In this document: positions 1-8,227 of the stretch, one piece after another | Layout of the letters: every line of letters begins with the position of its first letter | Numbering within the stretch: position 1 is the first letter of the stretch | Assembly (NCBI RefSeq): GCF_003046585.1 | Contig: NZ_QAAE01000021.1 | Span: forward strand, 1 to 50,256 | Reading direction: 5' to 3' | Length of the DNA stretch: 50,256 nucleotides | DNA from: Nitrosomonas aestuarii | Lineage (GTDB): Bacteria; Pseudomonadota; Gammaproteobacteria; Burkholderiales; Nitrosomonadaceae | Notes under the pieces: model-generated | What the model saw: only the letters and a program-made list of their open reading frames with translations | Databases searched by the model: none | What the model was told of the DNA's origin: nothing | Made by a program: the position numbers and the translations under genes

Positions 1-58
1 TTCTGCCTTCAACAATTTTAGCAATTATATCAACGGTGAGTTGAGCTTTAGAATCCAT
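1..58 (-). CDS. Partial CDS, N-terminus only; possible transposase
   Basis: Only the first 19 codons lie in the window; the gene reads out of the left edge. The start ATG (58-56) has a good Shine-Dalgarno (GAGGA) just upstream. The visible N-terminus begins MDSKAQLTVDI. Short polar starts followed by a small helical segment like this occur in transposases that begin with a helix-turn-helix, and three tandem repeats lie just upstream (123-203). I therefore suspect the first gene of an insertion sequence. Nineteen residues cannot establish a family. Confidence 0.4.
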   Translation of the reverse strand, partial: MDSKAQLTVDIIAKIVEGR

Positions 59-122
59 CACAATCATCCTCAACATGCCTCCAGTATTCAAAAAAAGAAC
101 ACTAACAAACATGTAAAAAAGA

Positions 123-203
123 GACCGACAGTTTCCCTTGGTAATTAGCGATTACGACAGAATCGCCTGGTAATTAAGATACGACAAAGTCGCTTGGTGT
201 TAA
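123..203 (-). repeat. Three imperfect tandem repeats of about 25-30 bp
   Basis: Units lie at 123-147, 148-177 and 178-203. Read on the minus strand each has the form TTAA-xx-ACCA-A/G-GCGA, then a TGTCG motif. The unit nearest the partial gene is the most diverged. Such arrays occur as transposase-binding sites at the ends of some insertion sequences and Tn7/Mu-like elements. Here they sit about 65-145 bp upstream of the partial gene that reads leftwards. The remaining bases up to 369 are AT-rich and show no gene. Confidence 0.5.
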
Positions 204-369
204 CAGTTTTGTTTTCGTAAGTTTTAAAAACGCTGCGCAAGAATAAAATCGTGACATTTTTCAGTTACATTTTTTTCAAATACCTAACACCGCCGATTTT
301 TTTCATTATGAAAGCCAATGACAGTTGACCGGAAAGACGCAAACCGTTAAGATTCACACCTTCACCAAA

Positions 370-445
370 TCCCTGATAGCTCAGTTGGTAGAGCGACGGA
401 CTGTTAATCCGCAGGTCCCAGGTTCGAGCCCTGGTCAGGGAGCCA
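370..445 (+). tRNA. tRNA-Asn (GTT)
   Basis: A 76-nt cloverleaf with encoded CCA. The acceptor stem pairs TCCCTGA (370-376) with TCAGGGA (435-441). The D-loop contains AGTTGGTAGA, the anticodon GTT is at 403-405, and the T-arm has GGTTCGAGCC. The 3' half (401-445) is duplicated exactly at 7162-7206, so this gene is the integration site of the following element. The intact copy on the integrase side is a hybrid of the chromosomal 5' half and the element-borne 3' half, so tRNA function is preserved. Confidence 0.98.
401..445 (+). repeat. Attachment site on the integrase side (3' half of tRNA-Asn)
   Basis: This 45-bp segment spans the anticodon loop through the encoded CCA of tRNA-Asn and is identical to 7162-7206. 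Identity starts at the C after position 400 and stops after CCA; both flanks differ. It is the att core left by site-specific integration. Confidence 0.93.
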
Positions 446-1535
446 AAATATTCAAAGACTTATTCGACTCGCCCTCATCAACTGCCTGTTTAACGTGACA
501 AATACGTGACAACGGAATGACCTTGCTGTCACGGGTCGATTCGATCCTGGATGCAGCAAACGCCAGATTCTCGGTTGCAAACTTGGCGTAACGATCCACC
601 ATATTGCGCGACTTCCAGCCCCCTAAATCCTTCAGTTCATCACAGCTGGTGCCAGCCTGCCGATGCCATGAAGCCCAGGTATGCCGCAAATCATGAAAGC
701 GGAAATCGTCAATCCCTGCTTTTTTAACCGCGTTTCCCCAGGCCGTATTGGTTAAATCCCAAAGGATAGGTTTGCCACGATAGGTAAAACAGTATTGCGC
801 ATGTTTGCCGATTTGCGCTTCCAATACAGCGATTGCATCCTTATTCAGCGGAACACCTCGCGGTGTGCCATTCTTGGTTTTATTCAACCATGCTGTGCGC
901 CGATTTAAATCGACGCGGTTCCACTCCAATCCGGTAATCTCACGCGCCCGGCAACCCGTTGCCAAAGCAAAGCGAATCAATGCCGCCAGGTGATCCGGTG
1001 CAGCATCAATCAAACGGCCTGCTTCTTCACGGGTCAGCCAGCGATCTCGTTCCACTTCACCCGGCATTAACCGGATTTTAGGAATGCTGTCGATCCATTG
1101 CCATTCATCGCGCGCCATTTTCAGCAAATTACGAATCAAGGCCAGATAACGATTCACGGTTGCCGGTGTATTCCCTGTCTTGAGCCGTTCCTGAACAATA
1201 AACCAGATCATGTCACCATTAATCTGATTCAATGTCAGTTTGCCCAGATAAGGATCAAGCATGCGGCAAATCCGTTGCACATCGCGATAGCTTTTCAGGC
1301 TTGCTTTAACTGTGAGATACCGTACCACGGCTTCCTGCCAGGTGCGTTGCGGCTTAATGCCGAAATGATGTTCCCGGAACGCTTCCAGCCTGATTTTGGC
1401 TAGCAGTGCTTCGGCATCCTGACGGCTTTCTGTCCCAGCGCTTTGGCGTATTCTTTTGCCGTTTGGGAGCGTTGTTGCAATCCACCAGAAACGGGAATCT
1501 TTTCTCCGGTAGACGCCTTCTTGTGTTTGGGCCAT
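435..1535 (-). CDS. Tyrosine recombinase (integrase) of the tRNA-Asn element
   Basis: Phage-type integrase of 366 residues that would recombine the 45-bp att core. The N-terminal part (about 1-60) looks like an arm-binding domain, followed by a SAM-like core-binding region (about 60-160). The catalytic domain shows the first Arg in ATGCRAREITGLEW, then HDLRHTW (H-x-x-R), a Trp in the HxxR-downstream motif GGWKS, and the nucleophile Tyr in MVDRYAKF. The start has a strong Shine-Dalgarno (AAGGAGG) and lies inside the preceding HTH gene (136-bp overlap), suggesting translational coupling. Oddly, the last codons overlap the tRNA acceptor end on the opposite strand, and the TGA stop is the complement of the acceptor stem. 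Full length, with all catalytic residues visible. Confidence 0.95.
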   Translation of the reverse strand: MAQTQEGVYRRKDSRFWWIATTLPNGKRIRQSAGTESRQDAEALLAKIRLEAFREHHFGIKPQRTWQEAVVRYLTVKASLKSYRDVQRICRMLDPYLGKLTLNQINGDMIWFIVQERLKTGNTPATVNRYLALIRNLLKMARDEWQWIDSIPKIRLMPGEVERDRWLTREEAGRLIDAAPDHLAALIRFALATGCRAREITGLEWNRVDLNRRTAWLNKTKNGTPRGVPLNKDAIAVLEAQIGKHAQYCFTYRGKPILWDLTNTAWGNAVKKAGIDDFRFHDLRHTWASWHRQAGTSCDELKDLGGWKSRNMVDRYAKFATENLAFAASRIESTRDSKVIPLSRICHVKQAVDEGESNKSLNILAP

Positions 1536-1747
1536 ATGTGTTCCTCCTTAGCCCGCCCATGCTCGCGTTGCTTATAATCCTCTATCCAGGCATCTAAATC
1601 AACCCTGTCGTATACACAACGGCGGCCCAGTTTAATACAAGGAATATCCAGTTCAGTCAGCAGCGTGACCCCGATACCGAGATAGACAGCGGCTTCTTTC
1701 CTGGACAGGCAGCGAATTGCAGGCAGTGGCAGGCTAATTTTTTCCAT
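1400..1747 (-). CDS. AlpA/MerR-like helix-turn-helix protein (putative excisionase or regulator)
   Basis: Small protein of 115 residues. Residues about 12-60 (CLSRKEAAVYLGIGVTLL then RRCVYDRVDLDAWI) match the winged HTH_17/AlpA pattern, where a helix-turn-helix is followed by an arginine-rich wing and a D-x-D-x-W-I end. Such proteins control excision or integrase transcription in satellites and prophages. It starts 2 bp after the Rep stop codon and overlaps the integrase start by 136 bp, so all three are probably one operon. The C-terminal third lies in the overlap, is basic and looks unstructured. The HTH call is firm; excisionase versus activator cannot be decided from sequence. Confidence 0.82.
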   Translation of the reverse strand: MEKISLPLPAIRCLSRKEAAVYLGIGVTLLTELDIPCIKLGRRCVYDRVDLDAWIEDYKQREHGRAKEEHIWPKHKKASTGEKIPVSGGLQQRSQTAKEYAKALGQKAVRMPKHC

Positions 1748-1749
1748 TG

Positions 1750-3153
1750 TTAGCTGCCTTCTGACTGTTTCCGGTATTCTCGGGCAAGCTTATCCAGTCT
1801 GGCCTGCTCATCGGCTTCGGTTTTGTTCAGGATGGAATTGAACTGACGCGCTTTGATGGCAATTTTTTCCTGCACATAATCATCAAAAGTCAGCCCCAGA
1901 TAAAAGCTTTTGCGTTCGTGATAGCCGTATAACGCATTCTTAAACGCCTCAACGCCTGCATCAAAATCCTGGACACCTTCACGCGCCATGAATGAAATCA
2001 GCGCACTGAATCCATTCCGGCACAGCCAGTCATCACCCGGTATGCGTGCGTTATTGAAACGCGACGATAAAGGCCCGCCGTCGGTATGCCAGTCAACCGA
2101 TGACAGGTAGCCCCATAAGGGATGAATCGGCCAGCGTGAACGGGTTTGATCATCCGGGTTAGGCAGGGTCAAGCGCAGCCATTCCGTTGTGGCATAGCTC
2201 CACAGGCCGTTGAGGTTATCCAGCACTTCGGCAAGCTTACTCAGCCCTTTCTGTGTCAACACTTCCCGTTTTAACTGAAACTCAAGCCGCCAGACTTTAT
2301 CTTGACCGTTCCAGCCTGTTTTTTTCCACAATTCATGCAGGTAAAACTTTTTCGACTGTTTGTTAATTTCCAGTGTTTTGTCATAAAGGCGGCAACTGAT
2401 CACGCCACCCGCACCAATCGTCCAGCCGGAGAATTCACGTTCAACCGAATAAGCATTGATTGCAGATGCACGCGTTACCCAGGCATGGCGGTTCCAGCTT
2501 TCCATATTCTCGGAACTGACGTAATCAATAAACAGATCAATGCGGCTGACATTGGCTGATTCATGAACAGTGCCCAATTGATCCAGAACGCGGCGCAGGG
2601 CTTTTTCTGCTTCCAGTGGCCTTCTATAAGTCAAATACTCGCTGGATAGCTGTACATACGCAAATGGCAGCGAACGGCTGCGGGATAATTGAATATGAAA
2701 GGTATTATCTTGCAGGCGATAAAGAAAGAAGCCTTTGCCCTTATCCTTGACCTCAAAGATGTGGTCATCGACTAGATACTGCGCTTTTACCTGTTGATGT
2801 GGTTCAGGTGATTGCGCGATTTGCTTCAGTTCTTTTAATTCATCATCCACCTCAGCAGATAATTCACCTGGATAGGATAGATACAGACTATCAACCCCAA
2901 ACCTTAACAGCTTGAAGTATTCTGTATTATTGCAGTTATTAGGTACTGTGTTACTAGGCGGCGTACCTTGTGGGGATGATTCAGACTGATGCAATGCATC
3001 CGTCAAATCCTGTTCCACTTCGCCATCACGCCGCACTGCCTCGCTTGCGCTCGTTGTGCGGTGTGGTGGCTCAGCGGATTGAATATTATCCTGCTTTCTA
3101 ACGTCAAAAATCTGTGAATTTACTTCATGTGTAAATAATTTAGCGTCTTTCAT
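1750..3153 (-). CDS. Rep_trans-type replication initiator or relaxase-like protein
   Basis: About 467 residues from the ATG at 3153, chosen over the ATG 12 bp upstream because that codon overlaps the GGAGG that serves this start. The first 100 residues are polar and probably disordered. The conserved part contains FGVDSLYLSY, then VSRIDLFIDYVS (R-x-D-x-x-x-D), then ISCRLYDKTLEI and a KVWRLEFQLKRE block. This arrangement is typical of the Rep_trans family, which includes rolling-circle initiators and the NicK/MobT relaxases of integrative conjugative elements; the Tyr of LYDK is the likely nicking residue. It heads the leftward operon rep-hth-int. It may replicate the excised circle or mobilise it; both are inferred. 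Confidence 0.78.
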   Translation of the reverse strand: MKDAKLFTHEVNSQIFDVRKQDNIQSAEPPHRTTSASEAVRRDGEVEQDLTDALHQSESSPQGTPPSNTVPNNCNNTEYFKLLRFGVDSLYLSYPGELSAEVDDELKELKQIAQSPEPHQQVKAQYLVDDHIFEVKDKGKGFFLYRLQDNTFHIQLSRSRSLPFAYVQLSSEYLTYRRPLEAEKALRRVLDQLGTVHESANVSRIDLFIDYVSSENMESWNRHAWVTRASAINAYSVEREFSGWTIGAGGVISCRLYDKTLEINKQSKKFYLHELWKKTGWNGQDKVWRLEFQLKREVLTQKGLSKLAEVLDNLNGLWSYATTEWLRLTLPNPDDQTRSRWPIHPLWGYLSSVDWHTDGGPLSSRFNNARIPGDDWLCRNGFSALISFMAREGVQDFDAGVEAFKNALYGYHERKSFYLGLTFDDYVQEKIAIKARQFNSILNKTEADEQARLDKLAREYRKQSEGS

Positions 3154-3318
3154 CGGAACCTCCATAAGTTATTGATGATGGAGGCACTATCGGGCTTAAA
3201 AACTCAATTGCCCATTACCGCTGCATGCAGAAGGAATATACTTTTGCACAAAACCCCCACGGTAAAAGAGCACTTCAGGAATCAGGAGTTAATATACGTC
3301 TACATGCAGATGTTCGAA

Positions 3319-4059
3319 TCAGGCAGATTTATTTTTCTTCGTGTGTTTGCGAAGCGCACCCAAAAAAGTCCGAGTGGCTGTATCACGGCTATTAAATTGA
3401 AGCTGTTCTTTCTCTACCAGGGAATCAAAGAAATGTCTTGCAGCAGCGGCTTTGCTGGAATGTTGAGCGCCTTTTTCTTGATAAAAAGTAATAAATTTAT
3501 TGTTGATGGCATTTGTTGCGGCATGTTTTGCATTTGCGGCTTTGGTAGCATTGCTGGCTACTGAAACAATAATGGCTTGTTTTATTGGTTCAAAACTCGC
3601 TTTTTTTGTACCATCATAAACCAAAAGATATTCATAACGCTCAGTATGTTCTATTTCGTTATCATCCAAATCATAAGGATATCTGTCATTGTCGGGAAAC
3701 CAGAATTCAGGCAACGGTTCATTATTTTCAATGCACCAGCGGGCCAACCCATTACGCGACAATAACATGCTGTTAAAAAGACGTTTCTCGAACACTTTCT
3801 TATCAATGGATTTTTGTAAACTCTCAAGAAAGCATTCTGTGGTGATCTGTTGAATAGGCCGGAGTAGCTTTAATAAGAAAGCTCTATGCTTTTCAGTATA
3901 TACACTAAATTTCGCACTGTTAATGGATGCTTTGGTAAGTACAAGCAATGTGTCACGTACTTTTAACGGTATGTTGTGAGTTTCACACGATCTTGGATCA
4001 TAATCATGCCAGTAATGAGCAATTTCCCATAAAGACAAAGTTTTTACATGTACGAGCAT
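3319..4059 (-). CDS. Hypothetical protein of the integrative element
   Basis: Protein of 246 residues, not recognised. It opens with LSLWEIAHYWHDYDP, which looks like a folded N-terminal module, and has an acidic middle (WFPDNDRYPYDLDD). Residues about 165-200 are Ala/Asn/Lys-rich (ASNATKAANAKHAATNAINN), probably a helical or coiled segment, and the C-terminus is basic. There is no signal peptide or membrane segment. It is transcribed leftwards, divergently from the NTPase gene across 234 bp that must hold both promoters, and ends 150 bp before rep. Base composition is more AT-rich than the NTPase gene, suggesting separate acquisition. Confidence 0.72.
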   Translation of the reverse strand: MLVHVKTLSLWEIAHYWHDYDPRSCETHNIPLKVRDTLLVLTKASINSAKFSVYTEKHRAFLLKLLRPIQQITTECFLESLQKSIDKKVFEKRLFNSMLLSRNGLARWCIENNEPLPEFWFPDNDRYPYDLDDNEIEHTERYEYLLVYDGTKKASFEPIKQAIIVSVASNATKAANAKHAATNAINNKFITFYQEKGAQHSSKAAAARHFFDSLVEKEQLQFNSRDTATRTFLGALRKHTKKNKSA

Positions 4060-4293
4060 TAAAAAATATTTATCCTTAAGAATTCTGAATAAAAAAACAG
4101 CTGATATTTATTTTTCGCCACAACATGGGTATTCTTTAGTGAACAAATTAACAAGTAGATTTAAATCCATCGGATTTTTTTACATCGAACTGGCCATAGG
4201 CACGTTATAGGAATGTACAGTCCGATTTGCAAACATGATCAAGGTATTATATAAGCGAAGCGATTTAGCTTTTTTATACGCAGGAGTTAATCC

Positions 4294-6786
4294 ATGAGCA
4301 TTAACGACGAACTGGAACAAGACCCAAGCATTACCGAGATCAACCGCGCCATCGAGTTGTTTACCGATCGCATGCAGGAGCGGCGATTGTTTGCAAGCTA
4401 CTTGAACGATCCGGCGTGCAAGTCCATCCTGTTTTTTCATGGCGACGGTGGCAATGGTAAATCCTGGCTTTTGCGTATGCTGCAAGAGCGTTATTGCCGG
4501 TATTTACCTGCGGATTCCTGGAATTTTGTCAAAACCCAGGCCAGCGATGAAGATTTTGCGTTTAATTTTGAAAACGCCGCTGAAGCAACAGCGGTGCCTT
4601 GCGCTTATCTCGACTTTGGAAAAGATAAAGATAAACGCAACGTACAGCCGCGTCTGGCGTTTGATGGTCTGGTCAAGCTGCGCGAGCAACTCGGGCGGCA
4701 AGGGTTTCGGTTTCCTCTGTTTGATTATGCGATGGCAGTGTATCAAATCCGCGGACGTGGCATGGCACCCGAAAGCTTGAAGCAATTATTACCGGAAGCA
4801 GAAACCGACTTCGTCGATATGCTTATAAACATTTTTACAGAAAACAGGGTTGCCGATCAGGCAAGATCGGTTTTCAATTTTCTGAATAAATATTTAGATA
4901 AAGACAAAAGCAAAAATTTCCTTACGCTTTACCTGAAAAAACGCAAAATTGATGAAACTGCCTGGCAGCAACTCGAGCGGCTTGATCCCAATTCGCAGTT
5001 ATTTGAACAGTTGCCCGACTTGTTCGCTCGCGATTTGAATGCGGCGATGGCAGTGGACGATGCGCCACCGCGTGTGGCATTGTTATTCGACACGCATGAA
5101 TCGTTCTGGGGCACCGATAAGCACCGTGAATCTGAAGAAAGTTACTTTAGCCGCGATGAATGGCTGCGCCGTTTGTTGCGTGCGCTTGATCTGGACGCCG
5201 GTATTGTCGCTGTTGTCGCCGGGCGTGAAGCACCGCGCTGGTCTGATGCGCCGATCCAAACTATTATTCCTGAAGCTTATCTGGATGTCTGGCTTATAGG
5301 CCACCTGTCTGCGGAAGACGCCGACGCCTATCTGATCAAAGCTAGCATCAAAGATTCGGTTCTGCGCAATGCGCTGATTGCCATGAGCGAAGTGGCATCC
5401 GGACAGATCCACCCCCTTTATATCGGTTTATGTGGCGACATCGCGCTGGCTGCGGCACGTCGTGGCGAGAAACTTAATCCCGCAGATTTAACCGACCCGG
5501 AAAAAACCGAAGACAAAACACGCAGCCTGGTAACGCGACTGCTGCGTTATTGCGATACCGATCTATCCTATGCGGTCAAGACACTGGCCGCAGCACGCGG
5601 TTTTGACCGCAATCTTTTCTTTGCACTCGGCAATGCAATGCATTATCAAGCGACCGTACCGTTTTTTCAGCAACTGGTGCAGTTTTCCTTTGTCTGGCCG
5701 ATGCCTGACAGGGATGAAGGCTGGTATCGCGTTCATGATCTGCTGCGCAGAGCTTTGGGCGCACTCAATGAAACTGAAACCATGCAGGCGCACGCTGCTC
5801 TGGAAACATACTATCGTGACCAACACAACCAAGGAAACGAATTGGCTATCGTTCACGCGATTTATCATGCGAATCAGCAGGACTGGCAGCGCGGATTTGA
5901 TGAGTGGAATACCTTGTTTGGATCGGCCATAGAAAAAAGCCAGCATGTCCTTTGCGAGAATCTGCAGGCGCTGCAAAGTGAAATGAAACTGGAAAGTAAT
6001 TTTAGCCGGGGTACTGCTGCTTATCAAATCGGTAGCTATGCCATTAGTCTGTCGCGGCATAGTCAGGCAATGACTGCCTTGAGTGAAGCCATCCAGTATT
6101 ACAACGCAGACCTGCAGGCAAAGCCGGATTATGTCTTCGCGCATAATAACCTGGGTAATACCCTAGCAAAACTGGCGGATTTGCAGGCGAATCTTTCACA
6201 GCACAACGAAGCGCTGGAAAACTACCAGCAATCGATAGAAAGCTATCGGCAGGCACTCGACCGGGCGCCGGATGATGTCTCCGCGCATAATAATCTGGGT
6301 AGTACTCTGCTAAGCCTGGCGAATTTGCAGGCGAATCTTTCACAGCACAACGAAGCGCTGGAAAACTACCAGCAATCGAGAGAAAGCTATCGGCAGGCAC
6401 TCGACCGGGCGCCGGATTATGTCTTCGCGCATAATAATCTGGGACTTGCCCTGCAAAGCCTGGCGGATTTGCAGGCGAATCTTTCACAGCACAACGAAGC
6501 GCTGGAAAACTACCAGCAATCGAGAGAAAGCTATCGGCAGGCACTCAACCGGGCGCCGGATTATGTCTTCGCGCATAATAACCTGGGTAATACTCTGCTA
6601 AGCCTGGCGAATTTGCAGGCGAATCTTTCACAGCACAACGAAGCGCTGAAAAACTACCAACAATCGATAGAAAGCTATCGGCAGGCACTCAACCGGGCGC
6701 CGAATCATCCCGTTATCCTCAAGAATCATGAAGTAGCGGAGCAGAAACTATCCAATTTTCAGGGGAATAATCCTGATCAAAATTGA
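4294..6786 (+). CDS. STAND-like P-loop NTPase with C-terminal TPR repeats; candidate defence protein
   Basis: Protein of 830 residues; the ATG is preceded by AGGAG at good spacing. The Walker A motif GDGGNGKS is at residues 50-57. A Walker B-like strand VALLFDTHE lies near 261-269, and VVAGREAP resembles the sensor/Arg motif of STAND ATPases. A winged-helix-like region follows (about 440-540), then TPR-type helices from about 590. Residues about 611-802 are four near-identical 48-residue units, each with AHNNLG, SLANLQANL and EALENYQQS, encoded by 144-bp DNA repeats. No effector domain (TIR, nuclease, protease) is recognisable at the N-terminus. It is the only large cargo gene of the island. 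STAND NTPases with such repeats include antiviral and regulatory sensors; the defence role is inferred from architecture and location. Confidence 0.85.
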   Translation: MSINDELEQDPSITEINRAIELFTDRMQERRLFASYLNDPACKSILFFHGDGGNGKSWLLRMLQERYCRYLPADSWNFVKTQASDEDFAFNFENAAEATAVPCAYLDFGKDKDKRNVQPRLAFDGLVKLREQLGRQGFRFPLFDYAMAVYQIRGRGMAPESLKQLLPEAETDFVDMLINIFTENRVADQARSVFNFLNKYLDKDKSKNFLTLYLKKRKIDETAWQQLERLDPNSQLFEQLPDLFARDLNAAMAVDDAPPRVALLFDTHESFWGTDKHRESEESYFSRDEWLRRLLRALDLDAGIVAVVAGREAPRWSDAPIQTIIPEAYLDVWLIGHLSAEDADAYLIKASIKDSVLRNALIAMSEVASGQIHPLYIGLCGDIALAAARRGEKLNPADLTDPEKTEDKTRSLVTRLLRYCDTDLSYAVKTLAAARGFDRNLFFALGNAMHYQATVPFFQQLVQFSFVWPMPDRDEGWYRVHDLLRRALGALNETETMQAHAALETYYRDQHNQGNELAIVHAIYHANQQDWQRGFDEWNTLFGSAIEKSQHVLCENLQALQSEMKLESNFSRGTAAYQIGSYAISLSRHSQAMTALSEAIQYYNADLQAKPDYVFAHNNLGNTLAKLADLQANLSQHNEALENYQQSIESYRQALDRAPDDVSAHNNLGSTLLSLANLQANLSQHNEALENYQQSRESYRQALDRAPDYVFAHNNLGLALQSLADLQANLSQHNEALENYQQSRESYRQALNRAPDYVFAHNNLGNTLLSLANLQANLSQHNEALKNYQQSIESYRQALNRAPNHPVILKNHEVAEQKLSNFQGNNPDQN
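6123..6698 (+). repeat. Four in-frame 144-bp tandem repeats encoding TPR units
   Basis: Units start at 6123, 6267, 6411 and 6555, with a degenerate fifth start at 6699. Spacing is exactly 144 bp and most bases are identical, so the array arose recently or is homogenised by recombination. Copy number could vary between strains without breaking the frame. Confidence 0.95.
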
Positions 6787-7161
6787 AATCAATCTCATGA
6801 ATGATATTACCAAAGTAACTCTCGCAGAACAAAGATACAGATTTTGCAATGCAGCATAACCCTATGGAACAATGACGCTAAAGGCAAAAGGATGTTTGCC
6901 ATCACTTCAAAAAAAGATACAACAGCTTCGCTCTTGTATGGGATATAGGACAGATTTGTTACGCCAGACTGTGGCGAGCAACCCAGCTGAGTCAGTTTGC
7001 TGTATTCCTTGAAGCTGAACCGACATAATCCAAAAGCAAAATTTGCTTTCAAACATTCTAACTAACAGCAAAAAACAAAACGTGACAAATCTGACGATCA
7101 TTGGCGTATTTTGGCGAGCATTGGCGGTAATAAAATCAATAAAAACAGTGGTTAATTAGAC
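6787..7161. other. Non-coding end of the integrative element
   Basis: This stretch between the NTPase stop and the distal att core shows no supported gene. Minus-strand frames of 64-81 codons lack convincing start signals. A short TTTTGGCGAGC at about 7110 resembles part of the dispersed repeat found further right. Confidence 0.6.
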
Positions 7162-7206
7162 CTGTTAATCCGCAGGTCCCAGGTTCGAGCCCTGGTCAGG
7201 GAGCCA
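7162..7206 (+). repeat. Distal attachment site (copy of tRNA-Asn 3' half)
   Basis: Exact 45-bp copy of 401-445. It lacks the tRNA 5' half, so it is not a functional tRNA gene and marks the far end of the element. Its last bases GAGCCA also match the start of the dispersed repeat that continues into the chromosome. Confidence 0.93.
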
Positions 7207-7310
7207 TTATTTTCTTGGACTTACTTTTGACGACACTGATCGCCGGACTTAAAGGTTTTGGGTCTGTGGGATGCTGAGCCACCATTTTGGCTGCAATCGA
7301 ATAACTACAG
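7203..7310 (+). repeat. Dispersed intergenic repeat, copy A
   Basis: Shares GCCATTATTTTCTTGGA, a CTGATCGCCGGACTTAAAGG-like core and GGTTTTGGGT with copy B (9984-10090), and GCTGCAAT plus GAATAACT with copy D (18440-18547). It directly abuts the distal att site. Confidence 0.65.
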
Positions 7311-7341
7311 CAGTTCAAATTCTACAGAAAAAGAGTCATTT

Positions 7342-7620
7342 TTATTCTTGTTCTGGAAAATGTTTTTTTGCCTTTTCAAATGCCTGGTGCATGGATTTTA
7401 GAGACAATCTAAGCCCATTTTGAATATCTTCCCAAGCGCTTTCTGTACTGTTTTCAAACTGGCCCCATTTTTCCTTCGCCTGTCTCAATCCCTGCTCGAG
7501 CTCATCAAGGTGTGGTTGAATTTTATACTGCGCTTCCTTTGCTCCCAGGTGCATTTGCAATTTGACTTCATCAACCATTGACTGCATGTTTTCCACTTCA
7601 GCTTGTAATTGCGCTTTCAT
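7342..7620 (-). CDS. Small charged coiled-coil protein, function unknown
   Basis: Protein of 92 residues, almost entirely helical and rich in Glu, Lys and Gln (for example VENMQSMVDEVKLQMHLGAKE and LDELEQGLRQAKEKW). It has no signal peptide, cysteine or membrane segment. An AGGAG lies some 18 bases before the ATG, further than ideal. It stands alone just outside the integrative element, followed by a long gap. The composition suggests a soluble coiled coil or stress-type protein, but I recognise no family. Confidence 0.65.
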   Translation of the reverse strand: MKAQLQAEVENMQSMVDEVKLQMHLGAKEAQYKIQPHLDELEQGLRQAKEKWGQFENSTESAWEDIQNGLRLSLKSMHQAFEKAKKHFPEQE

Positions 7621-8227
7621 TTTATTTTCGCTCAGTTCATTCTCCTCTTTTGTATATAGCGGAGTAAGACTGTACCAATGAAGCGCACTAAATTAAGCGA
7701 TTACCACCGGTAGCGGATGCGCCCGGCTCAATGTATTCCGTGATTAAAGTGCAACCGTGGCCTTATACCAGTCGCACATTTACCGCAATTGACCGGGAAT
7801 GGACAATTCTTTGTCTGCTTGCTTGACCTTGGAAACGCAAGCACATAATGCAATGCGCATAGATCTGATTCCTTGACTATTTCAATCTGAGTAATGAGTA
7901 ATATTACATCAGTTATTGAAAGCGCGCATAACTCCACAGGCACCTCCTGCTCTTTGGCGTATGGTGCGTCGGCGGTCCCTCCTATGGATTTATGCGCCTA
8001 GTGGGTCAGGATATCAAGAACGCCGTTTAGCCTCCGCACCCGTACTGCGCACGGCTGCTCGGATAGGCGGCTTTTATGGATAGAGTCCAAGCGCTTGTAT
8101 AAAAAACGCAAAACATCTATATTCGACAGTTAATTATTAATGGTATGTATTTGTAGCCCCCCGTGTTACTTGGACGGGGATAACACTCATATGAGTCACC
8201 GTCTTGTGATGGATAGAATCTATAAGT
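7621..8227. other. Intergenic region, no supported gene
   Basis: About 600 bp upstream of the broken GGDEF-EAL gene. One minus-strand frame (about 7728-7943, GTG start, AGGAGG nearby) encodes a Cys-containing peptide but resembles nothing I know. The GC-rich part around 7970-8070 can form short stems. Nothing here can be named. Confidence 0.5.

Larger units (their letters stand above)
401..7206. mobile_element. Integrative element in tRNA-Asn, 6.8 kb (satellite- or IME-like)
   Basis: Bounded by perfect 45-bp direct repeats; the length with one att copy is 6,761 bp. Contents from the tRNA side: tyrosine integrase, AlpA-like HTH protein and Rep_trans-type initiator or relaxase as one leftward operon, then a leftward unknown gene, then a rightward STAND-TPR NTPase. 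The int-alpA-rep core is that of phage satellites such as PICIs. Rep_trans proteins also serve as relaxases in some integrative conjugative elements, so an integrative mobilizable element is the alternative. No capsid, terminase, portal or type IV secretion gene is present. The compact layout and single large cargo gene fit a defence-carrying island; that role is inferred. Confidence 0.88.

Noticed and set aside
3172..3564. 130-codon plus-strand frame
   Set aside because: Antisense to the 246-residue element gene; no ribosome site and no family.
6044..6544. 166-codon minus-strand frame with repeats
   Set aside because: It is the antisense shadow of the TPR repeats of the NTPase gene.
6123..6698. 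CRISPR-like array
   Set aside because: The 144-bp repeats are coding, in frame and without spacers.
7162..7206. Second tRNA-Asn gene
   Set aside because: Only the 3' half is present; it is an att duplicate without acceptor 5' strand or D-arm.
7728..7943. Minus-strand 71-codon frame with GTG start and AGGAGG nearby
   Set aside because: No recognisable family, odd composition, no neighbour support; kept only as a comment on the gap.
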